Notes: generated by a model from the sequence alone, not told the origin. A DNA stretch of 15,210 nucleotides from Candidatus Peribacteria bacterium (GCA_903854455.1 CAINWJ010000102.1:1-15210), one strand, 5' to 3'; shown: positions 6,552 to 13,228, counted from the stretch's first letter. Translations and numbers: made by a program.

Positions 6552-6587
6552 AACGGTGAACTGTTAACTGTTAACAGTTAACTTTTT
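6552..6587 (+). terminator. Heptad-built terminator between jag-like gene and dnaJ
   Basis: Units AACGGTG, AACTGTT, AACTGTT, AACAGTT and AACTTTT follow each other with period 7. The core 6563-6582 is a perfect 20-bp palindrome that folds as an 8-bp stem with a TTAA loop and runs into TTTTT (6583-6587) on the plus strand, so it can end the jag-like transcript. It also codes for the last residues (TVNS) and the stop of dnaJ on the other strand. Confidence 0.75.
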
Positions 6588-7658
6588 CAATTCCTCAAAT
6601 AATTTCCGCTCCTCTTTCGATAATTTCCCCGGCACCACGATGTCGATCGTCACGAAGTGATCCCCGGTCCGGCTGGTATTCACGATTGGCATCCCTTTAC
6701 CTTTGAGCCGGAGCACCTGTCCGGGCTGTGTGCCTGCCGGGATCTCAACGGTCGATGTTCCATGCACGGTTTCGATGTCGATTGTTGTGCCGAGTACCGC
6801 ATCAATCACTTTGAGGGAAATCGTTGTACGAATGTCGTCGCCCTCACGCTCGAAACGCTTATCAGCTTCCACGTGAATCCTCACGAGTAGATCACCGCTC
6901 TGGCTACTGTGTTTTCCTGCCTCGCCTTCGCCGGTGACACGCAGCGTCTGTCCGTCATCGATGCCTGCAGGGATGCGCACGCGAACGGTTTTCTTTCCCG
7001 CTGATCGGCCTTCGCCGCTGCAGGTCTTGCACGGTTTCTCTGGAATTTTTCCGGAACCGCGACAGACTTCACAGATCACGCTCTGGCGGATCATGCCGAA
7101 GAGTGATCGCGTCGTCCGGGTGACAGCACCTGTACCTCCACATTCTGCGCAGGAAACGAGTTTCGAACCCTCCGCGCTCCCGGATCCTCCGCAGGTCTCA
7201 CACATCACCTGCGTCTTCAGCGTGATCTCGCGATCACCTCCCTTCACTGCTTCCATGAATGAAACCGTCACTTCCACTTCCAAATTATGTCCGCGCGTCT
7301 CCGTCTTGCGCTGCTGTCCGCGTGCACCGCCAAAGAACGCATCGAAGATGTCATTGAAGTCTCCGCCAAACGACGACGGATCGAATCCTGAAAATCCACC
7401 GAAACCTCCGCCTCCACCCTGCCCTGGACGGAATCCGTTGAAATCGGCGGATCCGAACCGGTCGTATGCTTCCTTCTTCTTCGGATCGCTCAGAACTTCG
7501 TACGCCTCGTTCACTTCCTTGAACTTCGCCTCTTTATCCTTATCACCTTTGTGCTTATCGGGATGCAACTCTTTACTGAGTTTCCGGTACGCCTGCTTGA
7601 TCTCCGCTTCCGACGCGGATTTCTGAACGCCAAGAATTGCGTAAAAGTCTTTTGCCAC
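6564..7658 (-). CDS. dnaJ: Chaperone protein DnaJ (Hsp40)
   Basis: A 364-aa class A J-protein that delivers unfolded proteins to DnaK and stimulates its ATPase. The J domain is residues 1-70 with HPD at 32-34. A Gly/Phe-rich region follows at 71-115. The zinc-binding domain has four CxxCxGxG repeats, at 153-160 (CETCGGSG), 170-177 (CAECGGTG), 196-203 (CEVCRGSG) and 210-217 (CKTCSGEG). The two C-terminal beta domains then run to the end, with no key residue missing. The GTG at 7658 is taken as the start because MAKDFYAILGV is the normal DnaJ N-terminus; the frame stays open to 7796 but that part is not DnaJ-like. The last four codons and the stop lie in the palindrome at 6563-6582. No dnaK or grpE is in the window. 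Confidence 0.96.
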   Translation of the reverse strand: MAKDFYAILGVQKSASEAEIKQAYRKLSKELHPDKHKGDKDKEAKFKEVNEAYEVLSDPKKKEAYDRFGSADFNGFRPGQGGGGGFGGFSGFDPSSFGGDFNDIFDAFFGGARGQQRKTETRGHNLEVEVTVSFMEAVKGGDREITLKTQVMCETCGGSGSAEGSKLVSCAECGGTGAVTRTTRSLFGMIRQSVICEVCRGSGKIPEKPCKTCSGEGRSAGKKTVRVRIPAGIDDGQTLRVTGEGEAGKHSSQSGDLLVRIHVEADKRFEREGDDIRTTISLKVIDAVLGTTIDIETVHGTSTVEIPAGTQPGQVLRLKGKGMPIVNTSRTGDHFVTIDIVVPGKLSKEERKLFEELKKLTVNS

Positions 7659-7738
7659 GGCGGAAAGCTTACAGCGATCTGTCGCCGGAGGCGAACCTCG
7701 CAAGAAGCGAGCGGTCTGCACGCGTAGCTGATCGCTAA

Positions 7739-7790
7739 CCGCTTCTCCGAAGCGGCTTCTCTTGCATTTCAATTCAAGCGGAATCAGAAT
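7739..7790 (+). promoter_or_regulatory. Hairpin and promoter upstream of the RDD gene
   Basis: CCGCTTC (7739-7745) and GAAGCGG (7749-7755) form a 7-bp hairpin with a 3-nt loop. TTGCAT (7762-7767), a 17-nt spacer and CAGAAT (7785-7790) form a fair promoter ending 8 nt before the ATG at 7799, so the mRNA would have almost no leader. GCGGA and TCCGC (7778-7794) flank the -10 box as a second small dyad. The gap is shared with the divergent dnaJ. Confidence 0.4.
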
Positions 7791-7798
7791 CCGCACAT

Positions 7799-8287
7799 AT
7801 GCCTACCCCCTCTCCCTCCAATTACGCCGGGCGCGGTGCCCGTTTACTCGCCCGAATCCTCGACAGTCTCATCGGGGCTGTTCCGAGCCTTGTTCTCTGG
7901 CTCATGTTCTTCCTGCCTATCCTCAGCACCTTGCAGGCAGCGCAGCTGGCACAGGAAGCCGGTCTCCCGCTGGAGAATCCTCCCATGCCAGCGTTTGGAG
8001 CATTGATTGGATTGGTGCTCTGGGTGATCATTTTCACGGCTGTGCAGTGGACATACCTTTCGACACGCGGTCAGACGCTCGGCAAGATGATGCTGAAGAT
8101 CAAAATCGTCCGCTTCACAGATGGAACCAACGGAGGTTTCGTCCCCAATGTGCTGCTTCGCGGAATCCTGAACGGCATTCTCAGCATGGTTCCGTTCTAC
8201 AGCATCGTCGATATCTGCTTCATCTTCCGCCAGGATCGCCGCTGCATTCACGATCTGATCGCGAATACGGTCGTGGTGAAGGCGTGA
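7799..8287 (+). CDS. RDD-family membrane protein
   Basis: A 162-aa integral membrane protein with the RDD pattern: an N-terminal AGRGARLLARILDSLIG (the Arg and Asp of helix 1), a central RGQTLGKMMLKIKIV, and a C-terminal DRRCIHDLIANTVVV. Three hydrophobic segments are seen, at about residues 20-46, 68-88 and 122-142. The family is widespread and mostly uncharacterised; some members have been linked to ion exchange or envelope functions, so no specific substrate is claimed. The ATG at 7799 has no Shine-Dalgarno sequence. The divergence from dnaJ and the heptad array right after the stop suggest a single-gene transcript. Confidence 0.85.
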   Translation: MPTPSPSNYAGRGARLLARILDSLIGAVPSLVLWLMFFLPILSTLQAAQLAQEAGLPLENPPMPAFGALIGLVLWVIIFTAVQWTYLSTRGQTLGKMMLKIKIVRFTDGTNGGFVPNVLLRGILNGILSMVPFYSIVDICFIFRQDRRCIHDLIANTVVVKA

Positions 8288-8292
8288 GCAAA

Positions 8293-8373
8293 GTATTCAG
8301 TATTGAGTATCCGGTATGTGGTATGGCTTGATGGTGAGCATACTGAATACTACATACTGCATACGGAATACTC
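8293..8373. repeat. Two-armed 5+5 heptad array (GTATNNN / NATACNN)
   Basis: The left arm is GTATTCA, GTATTGA, GTATCCG, GTATGTG and GTATGGC (8293-8327). An 11-nt spacer follows, then the right arm CATACTG, AATACTA, CATACTG, CATACGG and AATACTC (8339-8373). It starts 5 nt after the RDD stop and lies before the TSP3 gene's promoter. Unit count, period and arm symmetry are the same as at 5875-5956; the units are related but not identical. Confidence 0.9.
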
Positions 8374-8408
8374 CGCCGTCTCGGGATCTACCGCGCATCA
8401 TCGATTTG

Positions 8409-8417
8409 TGGTAGAAT
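8409..8417 (+). promoter_or_regulatory. Extended -10 promoter for leaderless TSP3 mRNA
   Basis: TGGTAGAAT (TG at 8409-8410, -10 TAGAAT at 8412-8417) ends 6 nt before the ATG at 8424, so the expected start point falls on or beside the A of the ATG. The -35 region is weak, as is usual for TG-extended promoters. Confidence 0.6.
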
Positions 8418-8423
8418 ATCCCG

Positions 8424-9515
8424 ATGCGTCCGAACCCGTACGTTCTGCAGGCTCTGAAGTACGCAACGATCACGCTTGTCGTATTGCTTGTCATAACAGT
8501 GCTGTACGCCGTTTTCCGAAATACCAGTAGCTCGAGCCTAACTGGTCGGCTGGTGACTCCGCAGGAGAATGGCATCATTCCGTCTTTTCACTTCACGGCG
8601 GACCGAGCGGTGCAGGGTCTTTCCGCACCGGCAAATTCCCACGTGATCTTCGAAGTTCCTGCCGGCATCCGCATCACGCGGATTACGTTCCTCGGCGGAC
8701 CCAATGCAGATCTGGAACGATACTGGGGATACTGCTTCTCCGGCCATGAGCAGCAGAACAAAGCCGACGGACTCACCGGTGCCCAGCTCTACGATGGGAA
8801 GTACTTCTATTCTCTGGGCGAGAGGAAGGCACAGATGGCACGACCGACGCCCGGAGACAATGATCTCGTTGGCATTCTGGATACCGCGGGTAAGCCGGCT
8901 CCTGAGGCGAAGGCATCCATTGCGGAAATATTTACCGGCGGCCAAACCTGTTACGTGATGAGTTCGGTCGATCTTCCGGTCGGCATCGATTCCGATAACG
9001 ATGATGTGAACAATGCGCTGGAGCGAATGTACGGAACGAATCCCAATGATCCGGACACGGATCATGACGGCGTCCCCGACGGTATCGAGATTTTCACCGC
9101 GAGCACCAATCCTCTGGATCCTGACACTGATCATGATGGTCTGCCTGACGGATGCGAGGATGCGAATAAGAACGGCAAGCAGGAAAAAGGCGAGACGAGC
9201 CCCATCGTGGCGGATACGGATCGTGACGGTCTCTGTGATGGAGACGGTAACGGAGCAGGCTGTCCCGAACCGAAGGAACGCGTCTGTTACAGGAAGCCAT
9301 CCGTTGGCAATGAGGCTGGTGATCAGGACTGTTACAGCAAACTGACGACACCCGTCGCCGGTGAAGACCTCAATCTGAACTGCACAGTGGATGCCGGAGA
9401 GACTGATCCCACGAAAGCCGAAACCTTCGGCATGCCGGACTGGGAGTACAAGTGGAACAAGTTTCCATCCGTGCATCCGGGATGGAGATCATCGAGTGCG
9501 TCGTCGGTACGTTAA
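8424..9515 (+). CDS. Membrane-anchored surface protein with thrombospondin type 3 calcium-binding repeats
   Basis: A 363-aa protein. Residues 13-31 form one membrane segment without a clear cleavage site, so the rest should be held outside the membrane. Residues 40-185 look like a beta-rich domain of unknown type with two Cys (104 and 176). From 189 the chain has TSP3-type DxDxDGxxD loops: DSDNDDVNNALE, DTDHDGVPDGIE (211), DTDHDGLPDGCE (234) and DTDRDGLCDG (264). Such loops bind calcium and stiffen the stalk. Several Cys in the C-terminal part could be disulfide-bonded. The ATG at 8424 follows a promoter box by 6 nt with no Shine-Dalgarno sequence. It is convergent with the prepilin peptidase. 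A cell-surface structural or adhesion role is an inference. Confidence 0.82.
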   Translation: MRPNPYVLQALKYATITLVVLLVITVLYAVFRNTSSSSLTGRLVTPQENGIIPSFHFTADRAVQGLSAPANSHVIFEVPAGIRITRITFLGGPNADLERYWGYCFSGHEQQNKADGLTGAQLYDGKYFYSLGERKAQMARPTPGDNDLVGILDTAGKPAPEAKASIAEIFTGGQTCYVMSSVDLPVGIDSDNDDVNNALERMYGTNPNDPDTDHDGVPDGIEIFTASTNPLDPDTDHDGLPDGCEDANKNGKQEKGETSPIVADTDRDGLCDGDGNGAGCPEPKERVCYRKPSVGNEAGDQDCYSKLTTPVAGEDLNLNCTVDAGETDPTKAETFGMPDWEYKWNKFPSVHPGWRSSSASSVR

Positions 9516-9557
9516 TAATCGGGATACCGATACGAGAACACAGATGAAGGACTGTTC

Positions 9558-10307
9558 TTAGCGTACAAACCACATCAAGTTCCCCCCGACGCCAAGCAAC
9601 GCAATCAATCCTCCTATGGCGAGGAAGGGTCCGAATGGGATGCGCTTCTGCTTCAAAGAAATAATTCTCAAAGCGAGGAGTAGCAGAATGATGGCGGCAC
9701 CGACGACGTAACTTGTGAAGAGCATGATGAGTGATCCCTTGAGCCCCAGCCACCAGCCCAGCGCCGTTCCGAGGAAGATATCACCGGATCCGACGATCTT
9801 GCCTCGGCTGATGAGCCACTGTCCTCCGAACCAACACAAGGGAACCAGTGCACCTTGAATGGAGGAAATCGCGTCTCCTCGAATACCAATCAGCATTCCT
9901 CCGATGAGGACAATCGGCCAGGTAAAAAGATCCGGCAGTTCTTCATGAAACGCGTCGTAGACGGCACCGAGGAAGAGGCTCTCCAGTGCGATAGCCTGCA
10001 GGAGAGCCATGCCCGGTTTTTGGAGATTTAAGTAGAGCGCAATCAGAAATAACATCGCCGATCCTAGTTCAACCAGGGGATACTGAATGGAGATCTTTTT
10101 CAAGCAATGCCTGCACTTCCCATGGAGCAGAAGGAAGCTCAGTACGGGGATCAGGTCAAACCAGGCGATAGTCTTCCGACATGCGGGGCAATGCGATCGT
10201 CCACCGAATGATTCGCCATGCTGGATGCGGTAGAGCAGGACGTTCCCGAAGCTGCCAATCACCAGACCGAGGAGACCGAAGAAGATGAACATTGTCGCGT
10301 CAGTCAT
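9558..10307 (-). CDS. Type IV prepilin peptidase / leader peptidase
   Basis: A 249-aa polytopic membrane aspartyl protease that cuts the basic leader of type IV prepilins and, in many members, methylates the new N-terminus. Residues 1-28 (GLVIGSFGNVLLYRI) are the classic first helix. The cytoplasmic zinc-binding loop has C40, C43, C65 and C68 (HCPAC ... KCRHC), followed by ISIQYPLVEL. The catalytic Asp pair is D118 (AVYDAFHEELPD) and D176 in the GSGD motif; about seven membrane segments are seen. The length is normal. Its likely substrate is the pilin at 1407-1976. It could be called pilD or comC, but no pil or gsp genes adjoin it. A -10-like TAGAGT lies 6 nt before the ATG. Confidence 0.93.
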   Translation of the reverse strand: MTDATMFIFFGLLGLVIGSFGNVLLYRIQHGESFGGRSHCPACRKTIAWFDLIPVLSFLLLHGKCRHCLKKISIQYPLVELGSAMLFLIALYLNLQKPGMALLQAIALESLFLGAVYDAFHEELPDLFTWPIVLIGGMLIGIRGDAISSIQGALVPLCWFGGQWLISRGKIVGSGDIFLGTALGWWLGLKGSLIMLFTSYVVGAAIILLLLALRIISLKQKRIPFGPFLAIGGLIALLGVGGNLMWFVR

Positions 10308-10313
10308 GCTGTT

Positions 10314-10342
10314 ACTCTAGTGATCTGTCTTGGAATTGCCTA
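10314..10342 (-). promoter_or_regulatory. Promoter of prepilin peptidase (leaderless type)
   Basis: On the minus strand TAGGCA, a 17-nt spacer and TAGAGT (10319-10314) lie 6 nt before the ATG at 10307. Both boxes match consensus at four of six positions. The distance to the ATG equals that of the promoters at 8409, 11214 and 13237. Confidence 0.45.
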
Positions 10343-10395
10343 GATCGGTCTGAGTGATTGTCGCTCATTTGAAAATGTGGCATACGCGCCCTCCT

Positions 10396-10530
10396 GAACG
10401 ATTCATTCGGGCAGATCCTCGCGCATGGTTGCGCCGGACTCTGGCCGGCGCGAATCTGCCTGATTATCGTTCTTCATCGATCAGAAAAGCGGACTCAAAG
10501 TCCGCTGAACCACGCGCCCGGAGGCGCGTG
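10396..10530. repeat. Compound inverted repeats (REP-like) before prepilin peptidase
   Basis: There are three hairpins. The outer arms GAACG and GGCAGAT (10396-10416) match ATCTGCC and CGTTC (10454-10472) and enclose GCGCCGG (10431-10437) with CCGGCGC (10445-10451). Next, AGCGGACT (10488-10495) pairs with AGTCCGCT (10499-10506). Last, CACGCGCC (10511-10518) pairs with GGCGCGTG (10523-10530) around CGGA. No T-tract follows on either strand. The compact GC-rich twin hairpins resemble REP-type intergenic elements. The 243-bp gap holds no gene. Confidence 0.8.
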
Positions 10531-10550
10531 CCACAAGCTATTCGTTGTTC

Positions 10551-11207
10551 TTACTTCCCCATCTGCCGCTTCCTCAGCATCACCGTCAGCGCTCCGGCAA
10601 ATGCCAGGAGAATCATGACGTCTTCAGTCGGTCCCGATTTTGCAAGTGGTCTGCGGACAGGAATCTGGATGATGGTCGGCTGTCGAGTAACCGAAGCGGT
10701 TGCCGTCACAGATACTTCGGACGGAGCCATCGGCACGCCAGCGATCTCGCGCGGAGCAGACGCAGTCTCGCTTGTAGCTGATGTGCTGCTTCCGCCGATC
10801 CGATCAACGACTGGGAAACGTGCGGCACGCTGGGCCAATCGCTCCCTGGTAGAGACGGCTGTCGTGAGGTTCCCGGTGGTCGTCGGAGTATCGATTGCTG
10901 ATGTCGTGGAAGGTACGGACGGGGTGTCGCCTGCGACAGTCGGATGTCGATTAGCAAGAGCCGTCAGGCGATCCTGGGTCAGTTGATCACGATTCGCCGT
11001 TCGCTCTGCCGCTGCAGCTTCCAGGCTGGCAGTTGCATCCGTTACTGAGGCAACGGAGGATGAGGCTGTCGTCTCGACGAGGGAGCCCTTGAGAGTCCCA
11101 AATGAGTACTGCTGGAACCCAAGGTAGATCAGCACTGCGACGATCATGCCGACGACGGCACCGACAGTCTCGAGGATAATGGGATTGGTGTGGAGGTGGA
11201 AACGCAT
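10551..11207 (-). CDS. Ser/Thr/Ala-rich surface protein with SGP-type C-terminal sorting-like tail
   Basis: A 218-aa protein. The start is set at 11207, where an extended -10 (TGGTACAAT) lies 6 nt upstream; the frame is open further but that part would lie upstream of the promoter. Residues 11-30 are a membrane anchor or uncleaved signal. Residues 45-185 are low-complexity Ser/Thr/Ala/Pro-rich and likely extended outside the cell. The end has three parts: SGPTED (191-196), a hydrophobic stretch VMILLAFAGALTVML, and a basic RKRQ tail. This layout is like LPxTG or PEP-CTERM sorting signals but with a different motif. No domain is recognised. It lies upstream of prepilin peptidase across the hairpin cluster and is divergent from the 35-aa gene. 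Confidence 0.72.
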   Translation of the reverse strand: MRFHLHTNPIILETVGAVVGMIVAVLIYLGFQQYSFGTLKGSLVETTASSSVASVTDATASLEAAAAERTANRDQLTQDRLTALANRHPTVAGDTPSVPSTTSAIDTPTTTGNLTTAVSTRERLAQRAARFPVVDRIGGSSTSATSETASAPREIAGVPMAPSEVSVTATASVTRQPTIIQIPVRRPLAKSGPTEDVMILLAFAGALTVMLRKRQMGK

Positions 11208-11213
11208 CAGGAC

Positions 11214-11222
11214 ATTGTACCA
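11214..11222 (-). promoter_or_regulatory. Extended -10 promoter for leaderless Ser/Thr-rich protein mRNA
   Basis: On the minus strand TGGTACAAT (TG at 11222-11221, -10 at 11219-11214) stands 6 nt before the ATG at 11207. It has the same spacing and nearly the same letters as the boxes at 8409 and 13237. Confidence 0.6.
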
Positions 11223-11252
11223 TCTTTCGATCATTTTGGAGAGTGTGGCATC

Positions 11253-11280
11253 TTGCAATAATCTATTAAAAGTGTATAAT
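11253..11280 (+). promoter_or_regulatory. Strong promoter of the 35-aa protein gene
   Basis: TTGCAA (11253-11258), a 16-nt spacer and a perfect TATAAT (11275-11280) with TG just before it. Transcription should start near 11287, giving a leader of about 19 nt before the ATG at 11306. It is the closest match to consensus in the window. Confidence 0.75.
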
Positions 11281-11305
11281 ATGAGTACATTTCCCCAATA
11301 CACAC

Positions 11306-11413
11306 ATGCACTTCGCCGATTCCAAGACCCGCGAGAAGATCACGGTCCTCGCCACCTTGTGGACCGCCTTCGCAGGAGCGTTCCTGCTCGTGATCGCAGC
11401 AAACTTCCGCTAA
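11306..11413 (+). CDS. Tiny single-pass membrane protein, 35 aa, unknown
   Basis: The ATG at 11306 opens a 35-codon frame. The protein has a polar N-terminus, MHFADSKTREK, then one hydrophobic helix (about residues 12-33, ITVLATLWTAFAGAFLLVIA) and the ending NFR. It is predicted to be a one-segment membrane peptide with a charged N-terminal tail. The case for a real gene is the consensus promoter at 11253-11280, the strong C-ending codon bias as in HU (GCC, ATC, CTC, ACC), and a terminator 23 bp after the stop. The leader has no Shine-Dalgarno sequence. I recognise no family; a small subunit or regulator of a membrane complex, or a toxin, are both possible. It is too short for usual gene callers. 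Confidence 0.72.
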   Translation: MHFADSKTREKITVLATLWTAFAGAFLLVIAANFR

Positions 11414-11428
11414 TCCATCGTTATAGAT

Positions 11429-11469
11429 CGATCCTAAGCCGCTGGTCACCGATCAGGGGCTTTTGATCG
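11429..11469 (+). terminator. Terminator after the 35-aa gene, probably bidirectional
   Basis: AAGCC (11436-11440) pairs with GGCTT (11458-11462), with inner CTG and CAG (11442-11444, 11454-11456) and outer CGATC and GATCG (11429-11433, 11465-11469). TTTT (11461-11464) follows the core on the plus strand. On the minus strand the same hairpin stands just after the SLH gene stop and is preceded by AAAA. Confidence 0.7.
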
Positions 11470-11476
11470 TATGTAG

Positions 11477-13150
11477 CTAGTTCTGCGTCAGATCCGTTCC
11501 CGCTGCCAGTGGAGTAGAGCCCTCCACCCACCGGTACTCGGCTGATCCGTCTGTCCAGATGACACTTCCGAGCGACTCCGGAGATCCCGGCTGCTCGAGG
11601 AAAATATGCACGCTGTTCCCTGTACTCCGCGCAGGAATCAGAATATCTGCGGTCAGCGTGATGGTCAGCGGCGATGTGAGTGAGAAGCTTCCCGCCTGCG
11701 ATGTAAGACCGGGGCAGGAAATGATCGTACCAACACTATTGATAGTGCAGGGAATGGACCCAGTTGGTGAACGGAGAACAACAGAAGACACTGATACATC
11801 GCCAGTCCGCAGAAGCCCGAACGTCATCTCAGTAAGTGACGGGGTGCGATCCTCTACACCAGTGCCACTGACAAGGAAGCTGCCGAGAATCTTTCCCGCA
11901 CCGCTCACCAGAGTTCCGGTCGCAGGAGACACTGAAGCGATGCCGGTGATGGTGCCAAGTGATGTCTGATGCTTGGGGAATGGACCGGTGAACGCCAGAT
12001 CGATGGATTGATTGGAAGCGAGAGTACGAAGCGTCATTGCGATGGAACGCACCTGCACCAGATCTTCGGCAAAGCCGTTATTGGCTGCAGTACGAATCAC
12101 TGCGATGAGAACGAGGTGCGCATCTGTATCCGCAGGAAGGACAAATGAGCCTGGAACAGTGAGCGAGCTCTCATACATCTGTTTGTACTCCGTAAGATCG
12201 GTCGTCGTTCGTGGGTTGAGTGTTGCCACCAATTCTCCACTGGCAGTACGCAGCTCCAGATGATCGATGGACCTGGCTTCCTTCGTCAGTGTGACCCGGG
12301 TGAACGCAACCTGTGCAGATTCCAATCGTGAAGGAACGATGAAATCCGCGATGGCATCGGATGTTTTCCCGACCAGCAGAAAGTGACTGATGGCGGGAAG
12401 AATATAGAGAGAGCGAGTGTGCTGATCCGCAGGAGAAGCAGAAACCGAAGATGAGGAAGAGGACGATGAAGATGGAGAAGAGCTGACTGGCATCGATGAC
12501 TGATCGTAGTGCCCCGCTTCCGCGAGGCGGTACTCACTGAGTTGACCGTTTACCTCCGCAACAAATCCGCCGATGAGCCTGGCCGCCTTGCCGCGGGTGA
12601 GCGGGGTTGCGAAATTGATCGTGACCGGAATGTCAGTCCCGCGGGACACGGCTGCCTGGTAGTAGCGCTCCCCCCAGTCAGCGCTCAGCATCGTCGGAAT
12701 GTCATACTGATATAATTTCGTGAGCATTTTCAGTGCCGCGTCGTACTGGACTGTACTGGCGGGATCAAACCGCCATTGATCAGATGAAAGTCCTGGATCA
12801 GCTTGCCCACTCACGATGCCGGCGGTCTTCGCAGCGCAGACGTATGGGCTGAACCAGTCGGTGCTCCGAACATCAGGGAAGCAGTTGTCGGGGATGAGCG
12901 CGAGCCGTTGATTGAGCGGAAGCGAAAGCATCGCCATTTTCAGGAACTCCGCGCGGTTCACGGACCTCGTCGGCACGAACCGGTGATCGGCTACCCCCTG
13001 CACCGCCCCCACCCGTGTCAGCAAATTGATCCCGGCAGCCTCCGATGATCCCGCACGGACATCGGTATAGAACGTCGCCGGAGCGATATCGACCGCGAGT
13101 GCGATGGCGGGTATCAGGAGACCGACGGCGATGAAGGGAGAGGTGCGCAT
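11477..13150 (-). CDS. Secreted S-layer-homology (SLH) domain protein
   Basis: A 557-aa exported protein. The start at 13150 is chosen because MRTSPFIAVGLLIPAIALA is a clean signal peptide and GAGG lies 8 nt upstream (13162-13159), one of the few Shine-Dalgarno sequences here; the frame is open to 13195. SLH-like units follow at about residues 27-80 (FYTDV ... VNRAEFLKMA), 90-145 (CFPDVRSTDWFSPYVCAAKTAGIVSG) and 155-200 (more divergent). These would anchor the protein to cell-wall polymers. A Ser-only linker lies at 223-236. Residues 245-557 are beta-rich and Thr/Ser/Gly-rich, with Cys near IPCTI and ISCPG, and have no recognised fold. It is divergent from the 13252 unit, and a dyad lies between them. 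Confidence 0.85.
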   Translation of the reverse strand: MRTSPFIAVGLLIPAIALAVDIAPATFYTDVRAGSSEAAGINLLTRVGAVQGVADHRFVPTRSVNRAEFLKMAMLSLPLNQRLALIPDNCFPDVRSTDWFSPYVCAAKTAGIVSGQADPGLSSDQWRFDPASTVQYDAALKMLTKLYQYDIPTMLSADWGERYYQAAVSRGTDIPVTINFATPLTRGKAARLIGGFVAEVNGQLSEYRLAEAGHYDQSSMPVSSSPSSSSSSSSSVSASPADQHTRSLYILPAISHFLLVGKTSDAIADFIVPSRLESAQVAFTRVTLTKEARSIDHLELRTASGELVATLNPRTTTDLTEYKQMYESSLTVPGSFVLPADTDAHLVLIAVIRTAANNGFAEDLVQVRSIAMTLRTLASNQSIDLAFTGPFPKHQTSLGTITGIASVSPATGTLVSGAGKILGSFLVSGTGVEDRTPSLTEMTFGLLRTGDVSVSSVVLRSPTGSIPCTINSVGTIISCPGLTSQAGSFSLTSPLTITLTADILIPARSTGNSVHIFLEQPGSPESLGSVIWTDGSAEYRWVEGSTPLAAGTDLTQN

Positions 13151-13207
13151 GTCCGTATCCTCGCGCTTCCGCATCCACTCCGGCAAGCGGACCAAGGCGA
13201 TTTTGGC

Positions 13208-13228
13208 TGTGATTCATTGTAAATCACA
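13208..13228. promoter_or_regulatory. Dyad operator-like site between divergent genes
   Basis: TGTGATT (13208-13214) and AATCACA (13222-13228) are perfect inverted half-sites 7 nt apart. The site covers TTGTAA (13217-13222), the likely -35 of the plus gene. On the minus strand it holds TACAAT (13221-13216), a likely -10 for the SLH gene. A regulator bound here would affect both directions. Confidence 0.5.

Noticed and set aside
6934..7626. 230-codon plus-strand frame opposite dnaJ
   Set aside because: It is the mirror of dnaJ codons (Pro- and Ser-rich) with no start signal. The dnaJ frame is fully conserved.
8538..9476. 312-codon minus-strand frame opposite the TSP3 gene
   Set aside because: Its Ile/Arg/Val-rich repeats are the antisense of the DxDxDG codons. 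The sense frame has a promoter, a membrane anchor and calcium loops.
11208..11303. Upstream extension of the Ser/Thr-rich protein (32 extra codons)
   Set aside because: The extension covers the extended -10 box and runs toward the divergent promoter of the 35-aa gene. The start at 11207 gives a sensible membrane anchor.
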